Assembly: GCA_002478565.1 (NCBI GenBank)
Contig: DLPC01000023.1
Location: 1 to 64,000 of the forward strand
Origin: Flavobacteriales bacterium UBA7468
Lineage (GTDB): Bacteria > Bacteroidota > Bacteroidia > Flavobacteriales_D > Crocinitomicaceae
Length of the DNA: 64,000 nucleotides
Direction: 5' to 3'
This document shows positions 15,402 to 25,447 of the stretch, piece by piece. Under the pieces are notes generated by a model. The model worked only from the letters and a program-made list of their open reading frames with translations. It did not search any database and had not been told where the DNA came from. Positions within the stretch are counted from its first letter, which is position 1, and every line of letters starts with the position of its first letter. The translations under genes were made by a program, and so were the position numbers.

Positions 15402-18401
15402 ATGCGTTTAAAAGGATTTTTTTGGTTCTTGTCCATTCTTCTCACTGCCGTTTGCGTTTACCAACTTTCATTCACATGGGTTGCAAGCAACGTCGAGTCA
15501 AAAGCAGCTAAAGAGGCAGACCTCAAAGTAAAAATGCTTCGTGACGAAGCAAAAGCAACTGGTGGTATTGCCATTTTACCAAACAACACGACAGTAGATT
15601 TCAATAACCCAGAAGCAGTTGAACTTGCAAGAGCAGCATTTATCAATGAAATTCTCCGTGAAAAAGGCGAGAAGCCGGTCTATCCAGTGCTCGGTTCTAC
15701 CTTTGGTCAAGTGAAAAAAATGTCACTCGCTTTTGGTCTAGACCTCGTTGGTGGTATGAGCGTAACAGTAGAAATTTCATACCCAGACCTCATCAAAGGA
15801 CACGTTAAAAGTATCACCGATCCGAAATTTACAAAACCTTTCGAGCGTGCCGTAGCTCAATACAACAAAGAAGGTGGCGATTTCATTGGAACATTCATTG
15901 CATCTTACAAAAAAGCAAACGGATCATTGCCACTTAGCTACATCATCAAAGGCGAAGGCATTGGCATCAAAACTTCTGATGCGCAGGTAGAGAACTACCT
16001 TCGTGAACTCGTCGCTTCTTCTATGAAAGGTATTGAAGATATCATTGGCCGCCGTATCAACCAATTTGGTGTGGCGCAACCAAACATCCAACGCGACCTC
16101 GCGACTAACCGTTTGTTCATCGAATTACCTGGTGTGCAAGACGAAGAAACAGTTTCACGTAAAATTCGTTCTACCGCTAACCTAGAGTTTTTTGAAACTT
16201 ACATGCCAGAGCAAATTCAGATGCAATGGCAAGAAGCATCTCGTTTGAGTAAACTCAACGAAGTTAGCCTTGACGATCTCGCCTTGACCACTGACACTAC
16301 TGCTGATACCACAGCAGTGAACACAGATACTGCTGTAGCCGCAGCAACAACCCCAACAACCGAAACAACTGGCGCAATGGCTTCTAAGAAAGCCCTTGCT
16401 GAACTTGTAGTGCCAGTTGGTGGCTACGCCATCGGTTACGTGAATAACAACGATAAAGCTACAGTTGACGCTATTTTACGCCGTAAAGACGTGAAGTCTG
16501 TATTTCCACAAGACATTCAATTCATGTGGTCTGCAAAGCCAGAAAGCGTAGACAACAAATCTAAAAAAACAGCTTATTTCTTATACGCGTGTCGCATTCC
16601 TGATACAGGTAAAGCGCGCGTTAGAGGAGAGCACGTAAGTAGCGCAAAAGTTGACTACGACCAAACAGACGGTAGCATCATCGTAAGCCTCGGCATGACC
16701 AACGAAGGCGCTGACGAATGGGGCCGCATGACAACCGAAAACAAAGACCGCATCATTGCGATCACAATGGACAGTGTGGTTTACAGCGCACCACGCGTAA
16801 TCAACCCAATCCTGAATGGCAACACGCAAATCTCTGGTAGTTTTACTTTCCAAGAAGCAGAAGACCTCGCAGGTCTATTGAATGGTGGTGCACTTCCTGT
16901 TCCATGTGTCATTAAGGACCTTCAGAAAGTTGGCCCTACCATCGGAGCTCAAAACTCACAAGCAGGTCTCATTTCATTTGGAGTTGCTTTCATCGCGGTA
17001 TTGTTATACATGATGTTCTACTATGGTAGAGCTGGTTTGGCAGCTAATATTGCCCTAACAGCAAACGTAATCTTTATTTTTGGTTCACTCGCTTCATTCG
17101 GAGCTGTCCTCACATTAGCTGGTATTGCTGGTATTGTTCTTACAATTGGTACAGCGGTAGATGCCAACATCCTCATCTTTGAGCGCGTTCGTGAAGAACA
17201 AGCTGCAGGTGCCGATACCGAAAATGCAATTAACACAGGTTTCCGTAAGGCCCTTCCTTCTATCATCGACGCCAACGTTACCCACCTTTTGGTTGCCATC
17301 ATTTTGAAGGTATTTGGAACAGGTGAAATCGAGTCTTTCGCAACCACGCTCATCATTGGTATCTTTACTTCATTGTTCTCAGCAATGGTGATTGCAGAAT
17401 TGGCCATCCACACTTGGTTGGCAAAAGGCAAAGCGGTTGGTTTCAATACGAAATACTCTCAAGGTCTTTTCCAAAACTTCAATTTTGACTGGATCGGAAA
17501 ACGTAAGTACTTCTATGTATTCTCAATTACAGTAACCATCATCGGTATTGTAGCTTTATCGACACGTGGCTTGAAGCAAAGTGTTGAATTCACCGGAGGT
17601 AGAACGTTTGCGGTGAAGTTTGAAAAGAAAGCAGATATCGAAGTGATTCGCAAAGAATTGGCTAAGGTTTTCGTTGAAAAAGGCGAGCCTGCTTCTATTG
17701 ACCTCAAAACCAAAACCAACGACTACAATGTAGAAATCGTTACCAACTACTTATTAAACAACGATGGTGCTACAGACCAAGTAAACGCGCAATTGAATGC
17801 GGGTCTTGATGCATGTAAAGACAAAATGGGCTCTTACAAGGTACTTGAATCACGTGCTATTTCAGCATCGATCTCAAGTGAGCTCTGGACTTCATCTACC
17901 ATTGCAATCACCTTGGCGCTTATCGCAATCTTTGCCTACATCCTCATTCGTTTTGGACACTGGCAATATTCATTAGGTGCAATCGTCGGTTTGGCTCATG
18001 ATGCTTTCTTCGTCATTTCAATTTTCTCTTTGTTACACGGTTATTTGCCATTCACGCTCGACGTGAATCAAGCATTTATTGCAGCCATTCTTACTGTAAT
18101 AGGTTATTCCATGAACGACACCGTGATTGTATTTGACCGTATCCGTGAGAACTTGCGCCGTAGCAAACCTGAAGATAACCACGGCGAAATCATCAACGCT
18201 TCTTTGAACAGAACGCTTTCTAGAACATTCAATACCTCCATGATTTTATTTGTGGTTGTATTAATTATGTTCTTATTCGGTGGCCCAGCAATCAAAGGAT
18301 TCCTCTTTGCACTCTTAGTGGGTGTTGTAATCGGAACTTATTCTTCACTTTGTGTGGCTACACCAATCCTAATCGATTTCTCAAAGCGTCTTCGCGCTTA
18401 A
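15402..18401 (+). CDS. secDF: Fused protein-export subunit SecDF
   Basis: 999 residues joining SecD and SecF, the proton-driven membrane partners of SecYEG that pull exported proteins across the inner membrane. The SecD half has an N-terminal helix (7-27), a large periplasmic domain and five membrane helices; the SecF half begins near residue 700 with the FTGGRTFAVKFE motif and a second six-helix set. A Thr/Ala-rich stretch lies at about residues 294-330. The SecD signature reads GLDLVGG (112-118), with Val at the position commonly Arg or Lys. The start at 15402 follows the promoter; an upstream in-frame ATG at 15339 lies inside it. Six T9SS substrates in the window need Sec export first. Confidence 0.96.
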   Translation: MRLKGFFWFLSILLTAVCVYQLSFTWVASNVESKAAKEADLKVKMLRDEAKATGGIAILPNNTTVDFNNPEAVELARAAFINEILREKGEKPVYPVLGSTFGQVKKMSLAFGLDLVGGMSVTVEISYPDLIKGHVKSITDPKFTKPFERAVAQYNKEGGDFIGTFIASYKKANGSLPLSYIIKGEGIGIKTSDAQVENYLRELVASSMKGIEDIIGRRINQFGVAQPNIQRDLATNRLFIELPGVQDEETVSRKIRSTANLEFFETYMPEQIQMQWQEASRLSKLNEVSLDDLALTTDTTADTTAVNTDTAVAAATTPTTETTGAMASKKALAELVVPVGGYAIGYVNNNDKATVDAILRRKDVKSVFPQDIQFMWSAKPESVDNKSKKTAYFLYACRIPDTGKARVRGEHVSSAKVDYDQTDGSIIVSLGMTNEGADEWGRMTTENKDRIIAITMDSVVYSAPRVINPILNGNTQISGSFTFQEAEDLAGLLNGGALPVPCVIKDLQKVGPTIGAQNSQAGLISFGVAFIAVLLYMMFYYGRAGLAANIALTANVIFIFGSLASFGAVLTLAGIAGIVLTIGTAVDANILIFERVREEQAAGADTENAINTGFRKALPSIIDANVTHLLVAIILKVFGTGEIESFATTLIIGIFTSLFSAMVIAELAIHTWLAKGKAVGFNTKYSQGLFQNFNFDWIGKRKYFYVFSITVTIIGIVALSTRGLKQSVEFTGGRTFAVKFEKKADIEVIRKELAKVFVEKGEPASIDLKTKTNDYNVEIVTNYLLNNDGATDQVNAQLNAGLDACKDKMGSYKVLESRAISASISSELWTSSTIAITLALIAIFAYILIRFGHWQYSLGAIVGLAHDAFFVISIFSLLHGYLPFTLDVNQAFIAAILTVIGYSMNDTVIVFDRIRENLRRSKPEDNHGEIINASLNRTLSRTFNTSMILFVVVLIMFLFGGPAIKGFLFALLVGVVIGTYSSLCVATPILIDFSKRLRA

Positions 18402-18421
18402 CATAAATCAGAATTTATTTT

Positions 18422-18453
18422 AAAAAAAAGCCGCTTGAAAAAGCGGCTTTTTT
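18422..18453 (+). terminator. Intrinsic terminator after secDF
   Basis: Stem AAAAGCCGCTT / AAGCGGCTTTT with a GAAA tetraloop, followed by a T-tract. A-rich on the 5' side, so it could work in both directions. Confidence 0.85.
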
Positions 18454-18493
18454 GTTAGTCTTTCGTCTTGTATGCGTTCAGGTTCTCATGCTT

Positions 18494-21478
18494 ATGAAAA
18501 AAAATATTCTATTCGGGTTAATTCTCGTTGTGCTTATTCTAATTGGCTGGTGCATCTTTTATCAAGCCCGGCCTGTTCAAGATCCGTATAAGACTCTAAA
18601 AACTGAGAAAGGACTGCACCTTAATGTGGGTTTTCCAAGAAAGTTGCTGACTCAAGTTCCACTGCTCAAGGTTAAAGGTGATTCTAGTCTGCGTTTAAAA
18701 TACAATTCTCTGAGCATTCACAGTTACCTCGACAATGGATATGCGAGAACCCGTTACGAACTCGTTGTGACCAATCCATATTCCAAAACGCTTGAGGCTG
18801 AATTTGAACTCCTGTTAAATCAAGGGCAAACTTTGACAGCCTTTTCGATGGAAATGAATGGAGAAATGCGTCCTGCTGTGGCTGTAGAGAAAAAAAAGGC
18901 TCGTATTGCCTATGAGGCCACTGTTCGTAAAGGCATAGATCCAGGACTTATTGAACAGGTGGCAGGCAATGCTTTTCGCATGCGCATATTTCCGTTGCTC
19001 ACTCATGTGCCTAAAAGATTGATTTTTGAAGTCAGTTCTGTGCTCGTTCAGGATGCTGAGCAAGCCTATTTTGCGTTGCCGCTCAAAAGCAAAAATAGCT
19101 TTGGTCATTTTAGTTTCAAAGCGTTTCGTTATAAGGCAGGCAAGCCTGTCGTTCTTAGGGCTTACAACTTTAAGAAAAAGGCTCTTGATCTGACCATAAA
19201 CATCAAAATTCCATTGGCGCAAGATCTCCAAGCCCAAGCCAATCGATTGGATGGAGCTATTTATTTCAGCACCAACTTACCTTTGCCACTGAAATATGCT
19301 CCTAAGAGAGCGCCTCGTTCACTTACAGTATGCTGGGATGCATCTGCCTCAAGAGACAATTCCTTGGCACGCAAAAAGGAAATTAAGTTGTTGTTGGCAT
19401 ATCTTCAGCGTATCTCAACCGGACGACTTGAATTCATTTCTTTTGCTCACGAAGTACTTGAAAAAAAGTACTTTGACATCCGAAATGGAAAAGTAAAGGG
19501 TCTGCTGTCTTATCTGAATGGGCTCGCGTATGATGGAGGTTCTTCGCACTCATGTTTGCAGTTCGGAAGAATGAAAGGTGAAGAAGTGTTGTTATTCACG
19601 GATGGCCTTCAAACGCTTGGTACATTCCAATACAATGCAGGAAAAGTTAAGATTTATCCCATCGTGAATAGCGATAAAGCCGATAAAGGCTTACTTCAAG
19701 ATTTAGCAAATCGAACAAACGGGAAAGTCATTGATCTACAGCAGATCAAGCCCGAACAAGGGCTGCTTCTGTTAACCCGCCAGTACCTGCGCTTTCTTGG
19801 TTTTAAAGAGCAATTGAGTGGTTTGTCTTATTATTCCACGGACCTAGATCCAAGGTCACAAAGAATAATGCTGAGTATACGAGCGCCACAATCTTGCAAA
19901 AAACTGACTGCCTTATTTGGACTAGATGCACAAAATGTTTTGTCACAAAAAGTGCTGGATATCTCTAAATTAGCCAGTAACATCGCTGTCGGCAGATCAG
20001 AAGTAAAGCGCTGGGCTTTGGCCAAATTAGCACAGCTGGAAACACAACCCAAAAAGAACCATGAAGCTATTTTAGCACTAGGAGTCAAATTTCGATTGGC
20101 TAGTTCGGCAACTTCGTTATTGATACTCGATGCCCTTGAGGACTACCTAGAGCATCGAATTGTACCACCACCATCTTTACAAAAATCTTATTACAAAGCA
20201 CTGGCTAAAGCAAAAAAGCAGCAGAAACTTGATCCTAAACAAGTCCATTTGAAGCAACTCCGTAAAGATTGGAAGGCTTATCAGCGCTGGTATTGGAAGC
20301 CGCCAAAAAAACAAAAAAAACAAAAAACAGAACCGGACAGGGTAGTTGAAAGTAATTTCTCTGTTGGCCCTATTACAATTGAAGATGTCACACCTTCAAC
20401 ATCGCCAACTGATTCAGTGGTGCAAATAAACGCCACGACTATAGGCTCAAACACTACCTATAATTGGACTAATAGCACGGTTTCTAATAGCGTAGATTTA
20501 AGTTCAGGCTTCGGTACCTTTCAAGCTACGCTAACCAGCTTCAATGAAAATGCAACAAGTAGGTCACCACAAGCCACTGTTTTGCTGGCACCATGGAATC
20601 CAAGGGTACCCTATTTAAAATTTTTGCACAGCGCCCCCAGACAAAAATCTTATGATTTGTATCTGACGCTCAGGAAGAAATACAGCACACAACCTTCATT
20701 TTTTATTGATGTCGCTGAATTCTTTGCTTCGAAGGGCGATCTTAAAACCGCAGTTCGTGTTTTGACCAATTTAGCCGAAATGGAATTAAAAGACGTCTCG
20801 TTGCTGCGTGTTGTGGCTCAAAAATTGTTGGCCTTTAAGTCAGAGCGCTTAGCTTTGGTATTGCTAAAAGATGTGTTGAACTTACGTCCTGAAGAGCCTC
20901 AATCATTACGCGATTATGCTTTGGCACTCGCTCAGATCGGGCAATACAATAAAGCCGTGAACTATTTATGGAAGCTAGTAGAACAGCCTTTTGATGATCG
21001 TTTTACAGGTATTCATCTGATTGCACTCAATGAAATCAATCATCTTGTTGCTCAGCACCCTAAAGAAATTGATACCAAAGCCATTCCATCTTATTTTATT
21101 GTGAACTTGCCTGTCGATATACGTGTGGTGCTCAATTGGGATGCAGATGATACTGATATCGATTTATGGGTAAGCGAACCCGACGACGAAAAGTGCATGT
21201 TTTCTTATCAAAATACTCGAAATGGCGGACGAATTTCCAATGATTTTACCCAAGGTTATGGCCCTGAAGAATATTTGATTAGAAAAGCCCCGAAAGGATC
21301 TTACTTTGTTCAGGCTCACTATTATGGCAATCATAGACCTATATTGAGCGGAAAAGCAATTTTAACCGTTCAGATTTTTCAGTATTACGGCACGCCATAC
21401 GAAGTGCGCAGGGTGATTACACGTCGTTTAGGAAAAGTAGACGAGGAAATTGACCTCGCCACCTTTGAATTCAAGTAA
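18494..21478 (+). CDS. VIT and vWA domain protein with C-terminal DUF2135
   Basis: 994 residues from the ATG at 18494 (MKKNILFGLILVVLILIGWC, a membrane anchor or signal). Residues about 50-200 form a vault/inter-alpha-trypsin (VIT) domain (YELVVTNPYSKTLEAEFELL). A von Willebrand A-like region follows at about 275-430, although its metal site is degenerate (CWDASASRD rather than DxSxS). A charged KKQKKQK stretch and a low-complexity Ser/Thr segment lie at about 600-690, then helical TPR-like repeats to about 870. The last 120 residues are DUF2135 (DTDIDLWVSEPDDEKCMFS and DFTQGYGPEEYLI). Proteins with this architecture are predicted envelope proteins of unknown role. ATGs slightly upstream (18452, 18488) are alternatives. 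Confidence 0.8.
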   Translation: MKKNILFGLILVVLILIGWCIFYQARPVQDPYKTLKTEKGLHLNVGFPRKLLTQVPLLKVKGDSSLRLKYNSLSIHSYLDNGYARTRYELVVTNPYSKTLEAEFELLLNQGQTLTAFSMEMNGEMRPAVAVEKKKARIAYEATVRKGIDPGLIEQVAGNAFRMRIFPLLTHVPKRLIFEVSSVLVQDAEQAYFALPLKSKNSFGHFSFKAFRYKAGKPVVLRAYNFKKKALDLTINIKIPLAQDLQAQANRLDGAIYFSTNLPLPLKYAPKRAPRSLTVCWDASASRDNSLARKKEIKLLLAYLQRISTGRLEFISFAHEVLEKKYFDIRNGKVKGLLSYLNGLAYDGGSSHSCLQFGRMKGEEVLLFTDGLQTLGTFQYNAGKVKIYPIVNSDKADKGLLQDLANRTNGKVIDLQQIKPEQGLLLLTRQYLRFLGFKEQLSGLSYYSTDLDPRSQRIMLSIRAPQSCKKLTALFGLDAQNVLSQKVLDISKLASNIAVGRSEVKRWALAKLAQLETQPKKNHEAILALGVKFRLASSATSLLILDALEDYLEHRIVPPPSLQKSYYKALAKAKKQQKLDPKQVHLKQLRKDWKAYQRWYWKPPKKQKKQKTEPDRVVESNFSVGPITIEDVTPSTSPTDSVVQINATTIGSNTTYNWTNSTVSNSVDLSSGFGTFQATLTSFNENATSRSPQATVLLAPWNPRVPYLKFLHSAPRQKSYDLYLTLRKKYSTQPSFFIDVAEFFASKGDLKTAVRVLTNLAEMELKDVSLLRVVAQKLLAFKSERLALVLLKDVLNLRPEEPQSLRDYALALAQIGQYNKAVNYLWKLVEQPFDDRFTGIHLIALNEINHLVAQHPKEIDTKAIPSYFIVNLPVDIRVVLNWDADDTDIDLWVSEPDDEKCMFSYQNTRNGGRISNDFTQGYGPEEYLIRKAPKGSYFVQAHYYGNHRPILSGKAILTVQIFQYYGTPYEVRRVITRRLGKVDEEIDLATFEFK

Positions 21479-21495
21479 GGCTAAATTCCTTTGGT

Positions 21496-24400
21496 CTATT
21501 GCTTAACAAACTGAAGTACGGCACCGTGTGTACCATCATAAATACCTAAATAATACGTGCCGGCGGCAATTTTTGGGCTTAATTCAAGGTTTTGTTTGAT
21601 TTGTCCGTCAACGGCTTTCAGTTCAAACGTAGAGATCAGTTGTCCTTGAAGATTATAAATCTGAGCTGTCGCTTTAGATCCTTTTACACCACCAACTGTG
21701 ATTTGAAAGCTTCCGTTATTAGGGTTAGGATATAATTCGGAGAGCGAAAAAGAAAGTTCCGTAATGGAAGAAGTATTGACAACCACTTCAATGGTGGTAA
21801 TACAGCCATTATTGTCTTTTACTGAACAATTATAAGTGCCTGCGCTTAAGTTTGAGAAAAACGAACCACTGTAATAATTCGTACCGTTAATAGAAAAAGT
21901 GTAGGGAGAATTTCCTCCGCTTCCGTTCAATGCGATAGTTCCATCCGTGCCGTTAGAAACTGTTGTGGTCGCTGTTAGTAGCAGGGCATTCGGTTCTATG
22001 ATTGTGCTTGAAAATGCTTGTTGACAACCGTTGGCATCAAAAACATCCAAAGTATAAATACCGGGCGTCAAGTTATTGTAAGGCCCGCTTCCGTTCTGTT
22101 GCACGTTATTCAAAAAGTAAGTGTAAGGAGCTGTACCGCCACTGACTTGTGTTTGTAAAATTCCATTGTTTGCACCAAAACAACTAACCATTGTTGGGAC
22201 CATAGCCACATTGACAGCGCTTGGTTCACTAACAATATAAGTTTGAGTAGTCGTGCAACCATTTGCATCAATGACGCTAATGGTATAGTTACCAGCGCCA
22301 AGATTGCTAAATGTATTATTTGCTTGATCAGCTCCATTGTTGATAGAAAAACTATAAGGTGCTGTGCCACCAGAAGGTGTCACAACAAGGGTAGCATTTT
22401 GGTTACCAGCACATGAAATGGCAACGGTTTGTTGAACGCTGGCGCTGACAACCACACCAGACTGTAGCTGAAAGCTGCCAAGCACAGCACAGCCAGTCGT
22501 ATCACTTACAATGTAATTGTATATCCCAGCATTGAGCCCTGTAAAGAGATTGTTATTTTGTTGAGGGCCATTATTGATCGAATAGGAGAGGTTACCAAGA
22601 CCACCAGTTGCATTGATTGTGATAGATCCATCATTGCCTTGGCAAGATGCCAATTGATTGATTGTGACATTGCTCAATACAATACTCGAACTCCCATTGA
22701 CGAAAATACTGAAAGAGTAGCCATCATTACAAGCATTTTCATCGAGTCCGATGCCATTGACGCCACTTAAGGTAAAAGCAATACTGTTACTTCCGGCACT
22801 GAGACCTTGTAAATCGAAGTAGATGGTGTCTAAAGTACCTGTTGTTGTTAATTGCGCACTAGTGAAATTGATGCTTTGTGTAGTTGAACTACCAACTTGA
22901 TAGGTGAATTGCCCATTGACCACTTGATTGATGCCTTGATTCTCAAGTACAAGCCCCACCTGTGTACTTGAACCACAAATACCGCCATTTTGTACCGTAA
23001 ATGCGTTGACTATAGCTAAGTCTAGGGTATCAGGATTCATTTTGAAAGCTGAAACATTGGTCACGATGGCATTATTGGAATTCATGACAACCCCAGTGTA
23101 ATAGAAAGTCTGGCCATCAAAATCGTCGATACATAAGTGGTGGTAATCGCCCCAGCGCGTATTTGCCGTTCGGGAAGATAAGCCTTGTTTGATAACAGTT
23201 TCAGGAACGGTCATTTGGCCAAGTGGATCACAAGCTTTGCGTCCTGTCATTTGAATAGATGGATAATTTGGTGCGGTAGTACCTGAAGTGGAGTAGGCCA
23301 TCATGATATTGCCTTGTTTATCTATGTTGATGGCTGGCATCCAACGATTAAGTGTCGTTCCGGGAGCATAAGTACCTTCTTGGTATAGTGACCATGCACC
23401 GGTACTGCCAGTAGCTCTACGTAGTTCTAACCAACGCACACCTGCGCGGTTGTTGCCATCAACGTCTGTGGCTAAACACAAAACCATGGCCTGATGATCA
23501 TTGAAAATGCGCATTGGCGCTTTGTACATAACGCACTCTCTTAATGGATCGAGTTTGACAGTTGTACCTGGTTGAGCAATACAGGAGAAGCTAGTGAGCC
23601 CGCAGAGATCGGAATCAATTTCGGCAATGGCGACATCTTGAATTTTAGCGACCGTTGCTGAGTTGTTGGTCCAGTTGATGGTCATTTCCCAAATCTCAAT
23701 CCAGTCGTTGGTAGGGCTATCAGGCGAACCATTTGTGTGTTTTTCGTCATCGCGGTGTCTGACAAAAAGTGGTTTTTGGCCTGCTGGCGCTGGGAGGTCT
23801 CCTTCGAGATCTACAGGAGTAATTGATTGAAAACCAAAGCCATTGAGTGTATAACCGATTGGAACGCCAAAGAATGGTGATGTTGTTCCGTTGATCAGCG
23901 CACTGAGTTTCATGGCGTAAACACGTGGTGGCCCGCCTTCGTTTGTGGTAGCCAACAAGGCATCTGAAGATTCACAAATACTCCATTTCGGATAATCTGG
24001 AAAATTTGGACAAGTAAATTGATAGAAATAATAGGCACCTTGAGGATTGCTTGTTTGAGATACATACACCAATAATTTCTTTTGCGCGGTGGTTGAAAAT
24101 TGGGTAATGATCCAACGTTTTGCAGATTTATAATAGAGAATGATTGGATCCCCAAGCCCTGTGACAGACGGGCTTCCTAAACTCGCCATTACGAGTGTTC
24201 CACTGATTGCTGCTCCGGTAAGTTTATTAAAAATTTTAAATGAACCACCGCTATTGGCATTGGTTCCTTGGATATAGACAGAAGAGTCAGCCTCACCAGT
24301 TGGGTCTGGTGGTGAAATACCATTTCCGATGCCTTGAACCTGCCACAAAACGGTAGCACTTGCACTTTTGAGTGCGGTTTGGTGTTGTTGCCATACCCAA

Positions 24401-24606
24401 TCTGGTTGGTGTGCATTCAATACTTCGTTTTCCACGAATTCACGCCCCTTGAAATTAGGAACAACGATATCTTTGATTGGTCCATTTTGCACAGGAGCTG
24501 GCTCTAGTTTGGCGGTTGTAGGGCTTACATAGCCGTAAAACTCTGAGTTTTGTCCGAGCACAACATGCGCGTATAAAAAAACAAGAATAGAGAGTAGTTG
24601 TTTCAT
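21496..24606 (-). CDS. Secreted SprB-repeat protein with T9SS sorting domain
   Basis: 1036 residues with signal peptide (cut after AHVVLGQ). The first 540 residues contain sialidase/propeller-like segments (WRWLE-type blade ends, DWIEIWEMTINW) without recognisable catalytic residues. Four SprB-type repeats of about 75-80 residues follow at roughly 640-945, each with SC-G-N-(D/N)G, GG-PYSFSINNG and DANGC. A sorting domain (LYPNPNNGSFQITVGG to LQFVKQ) ends the protein. SprB repeats were named from the Flavobacterium gliding adhesin; here the protein is far shorter than SprB, so adhesin-like surface function is an inference. It converges on the VIT gene with a 17-nt gap. Confidence 0.85.
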   Translation of the reverse strand: MKQLLSILVFLYAHVVLGQNSEFYGYVSPTTAKLEPAPVQNGPIKDIVVPNFKGREFVENEVLNAHQPDWVWQQHQTALKSASATVLWQVQGIGNGISPPDPTGEADSSVYIQGTNANSGGSFKIFNKLTGAAISGTLVMASLGSPSVTGLGDPIILYYKSAKRWIITQFSTTAQKKLLVYVSQTSNPQGAYYFYQFTCPNFPDYPKWSICESSDALLATTNEGGPPRVYAMKLSALINGTTSPFFGVPIGYTLNGFGFQSITPVDLEGDLPAPAGQKPLFVRHRDDEKHTNGSPDSPTNDWIEIWEMTINWTNNSATVAKIQDVAIAEIDSDLCGLTSFSCIAQPGTTVKLDPLRECVMYKAPMRIFNDHQAMVLCLATDVDGNNRAGVRWLELRRATGSTGAWSLYQEGTYAPGTTLNRWMPAINIDKQGNIMMAYSTSGTTAPNYPSIQMTGRKACDPLGQMTVPETVIKQGLSSRTANTRWGDYHHLCIDDFDGQTFYYTGVVMNSNNAIVTNVSAFKMNPDTLDLAIVNAFTVQNGGICGSSTQVGLVLENQGINQVVNGQFTYQVGSSTTQSINFTSAQLTTTGTLDTIYFDLQGLSAGSNSIAFTLSGVNGIGLDENACNDGYSFSIFVNGSSSIVLSNVTINQLASCQGNDGSITINATGGLGNLSYSINNGPQQNNNLFTGLNAGIYNYIVSDTTGCAVLGSFQLQSGVVVSASVQQTVAISCAGNQNATLVVTPSGGTAPYSFSINNGADQANNTFSNLGAGNYTISVIDANGCTTTQTYIVSEPSAVNVAMVPTMVSCFGANNGILQTQVSGGTAPYTYFLNNVQQNGSGPYNNLTPGIYTLDVFDANGCQQAFSSTIIEPNALLLTATTTVSNGTDGTIALNGSGGNSPYTFSINGTNYYSGSFFSNLSAGTYNCSVKDNNGCITTIEVVVNTSSITELSFSLSELYPNPNNGSFQITVGGVKGSKATAQIYNLQGQLISTFELKAVDGQIKQNLELSPKIAAGTYYLGIYDGTHGAVLQFVKQ

Positions 24607-24648
24607 AGTTTGAGCTGGTTTATAAGGCCCTTAAATTAATAAAATCTA

Positions 24649-24676
24649 TTGAGAATCAAATGGCATATTAACTTTG
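24649..24676 (+). promoter_or_regulatory. Promoter for yaaA (TTG-N17-TAACTTTG)
   Basis: TTG at 24649-24651 and TAACTTTG at 24669-24676. The -7 element ends 6 nt before the ATG at 24683 and rules out the ATG at 24674, which falls inside the element. Confidence 0.6.
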
Positions 24677-24682
24677 TATCTT

Positions 24683-25447
24683 ATGAAAATTATTCTGTCA
24701 CCAGCTAAAATGATGCGCAGTTTTACCACGGCGCAGCATACCTTGCCATTGCAATTAGCGCATGCACATTCCCTCCAAAAGATATTGTCAAAATGGACGC
24801 TTACAGATTTCGAACAAAAAATGAAATTATCTCGTGTAAAGGCAATAGAGACAAAACAAATGATGCATGATTGGCGTGCTCTACAGGTTGACCAGCATTT
24901 AACCCCGGCGTTGTTCGCCTATATCGGTGAGGCGTTCAAGGCCCTTGATGCCATTTCCTGCGACGAAAAATCCATGCGATATCTTCATCAAAATGCTTTT
25001 GTGCTTTCAGGTCTTTATGGGCTTTTGAGGGCAACAGACGGAGTTGCGCCCTATCGTTTGGAGATGGCTCAGCGCTTCCCCATTTCAAAAAAACAGACTT
25101 CTTTGTATGTATTTTGGCGACCTAAAATAGAATTGTTATTCCAAGAATTACTCAGCCCAAATGAAAGGATTTTGAATTTGGCCAGTAGTGAGTACAGTGA
25201 CCTCATTCAAGATGCCTCGCTTCGAAGTAAAATGGTGACGCCTATTTTCAAGCAACTCAAAGCTGGTAAGTTACAGAGCGTTTCAGTTTTTTCTAAACAA
25301 GCAAGAGGGATGATGGCCAGGTGGTGTGCTGATCACGGCGTGGAAGATGTTGAGCAAATAAAAAACTTCAAAGAATCTGGTTATATTTTTGATGCCTCCT
25401 TATCCGATACAAGCAACTATTTTTTTGTCAGGGCTGAAGTTCAGTAA
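24683..25447 (+). CDS. yaaA: Peroxide-stress protein YaaA (DUF328)
   Basis: 254 residues beginning MKIILSPAKMMR, the family hallmark. Other conserved blocks are LYGLLRATDGVAPYRLEMAQ, LNLASSEYSDLI and the C-terminal GYIFDASLSDTSNYFFVR. In E. coli YaaA lowers free intracellular iron during hydrogen-peroxide stress and binds DNA; the same role here is by family. Its 3' end overlaps the 3' end of the convergent DUF2452 gene by 20 nt. Confidence 0.93.
   Translation: MKIILSPAKMMRSFTTAQHTLPLQLAHAHSLQKILSKWTLTDFEQKMKLSRVKAIETKQMMHDWRALQVDQHLTPALFAYIGEAFKALDAISCDEKSMRYLHQNAFVLSGLYGLLRATDGVAPYRLEMAQRFPISKKQTSLYVFWRPKIELLFQELLSPNERILNLASSEYSDLIQDASLRSKMVTPIFKQLKAGKLQSVSVFSKQARGMMARWCADHGVEDVEQIKNFKESGYIFDASLSDTSNYFFVRAEVQ

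Noticed and set aside
17021..17446. Long minus-strand open frame (141 codons) inside secDF
   Set aside because: It is antisense to a fully conserved SecD membrane region and has no family resemblance; the plus frame explains the sequence.
21740..22640. Direct repeats in the SprB gene
   Set aside because: They encode SprB-type protein repeats with diverged DNA; not a mobile element.
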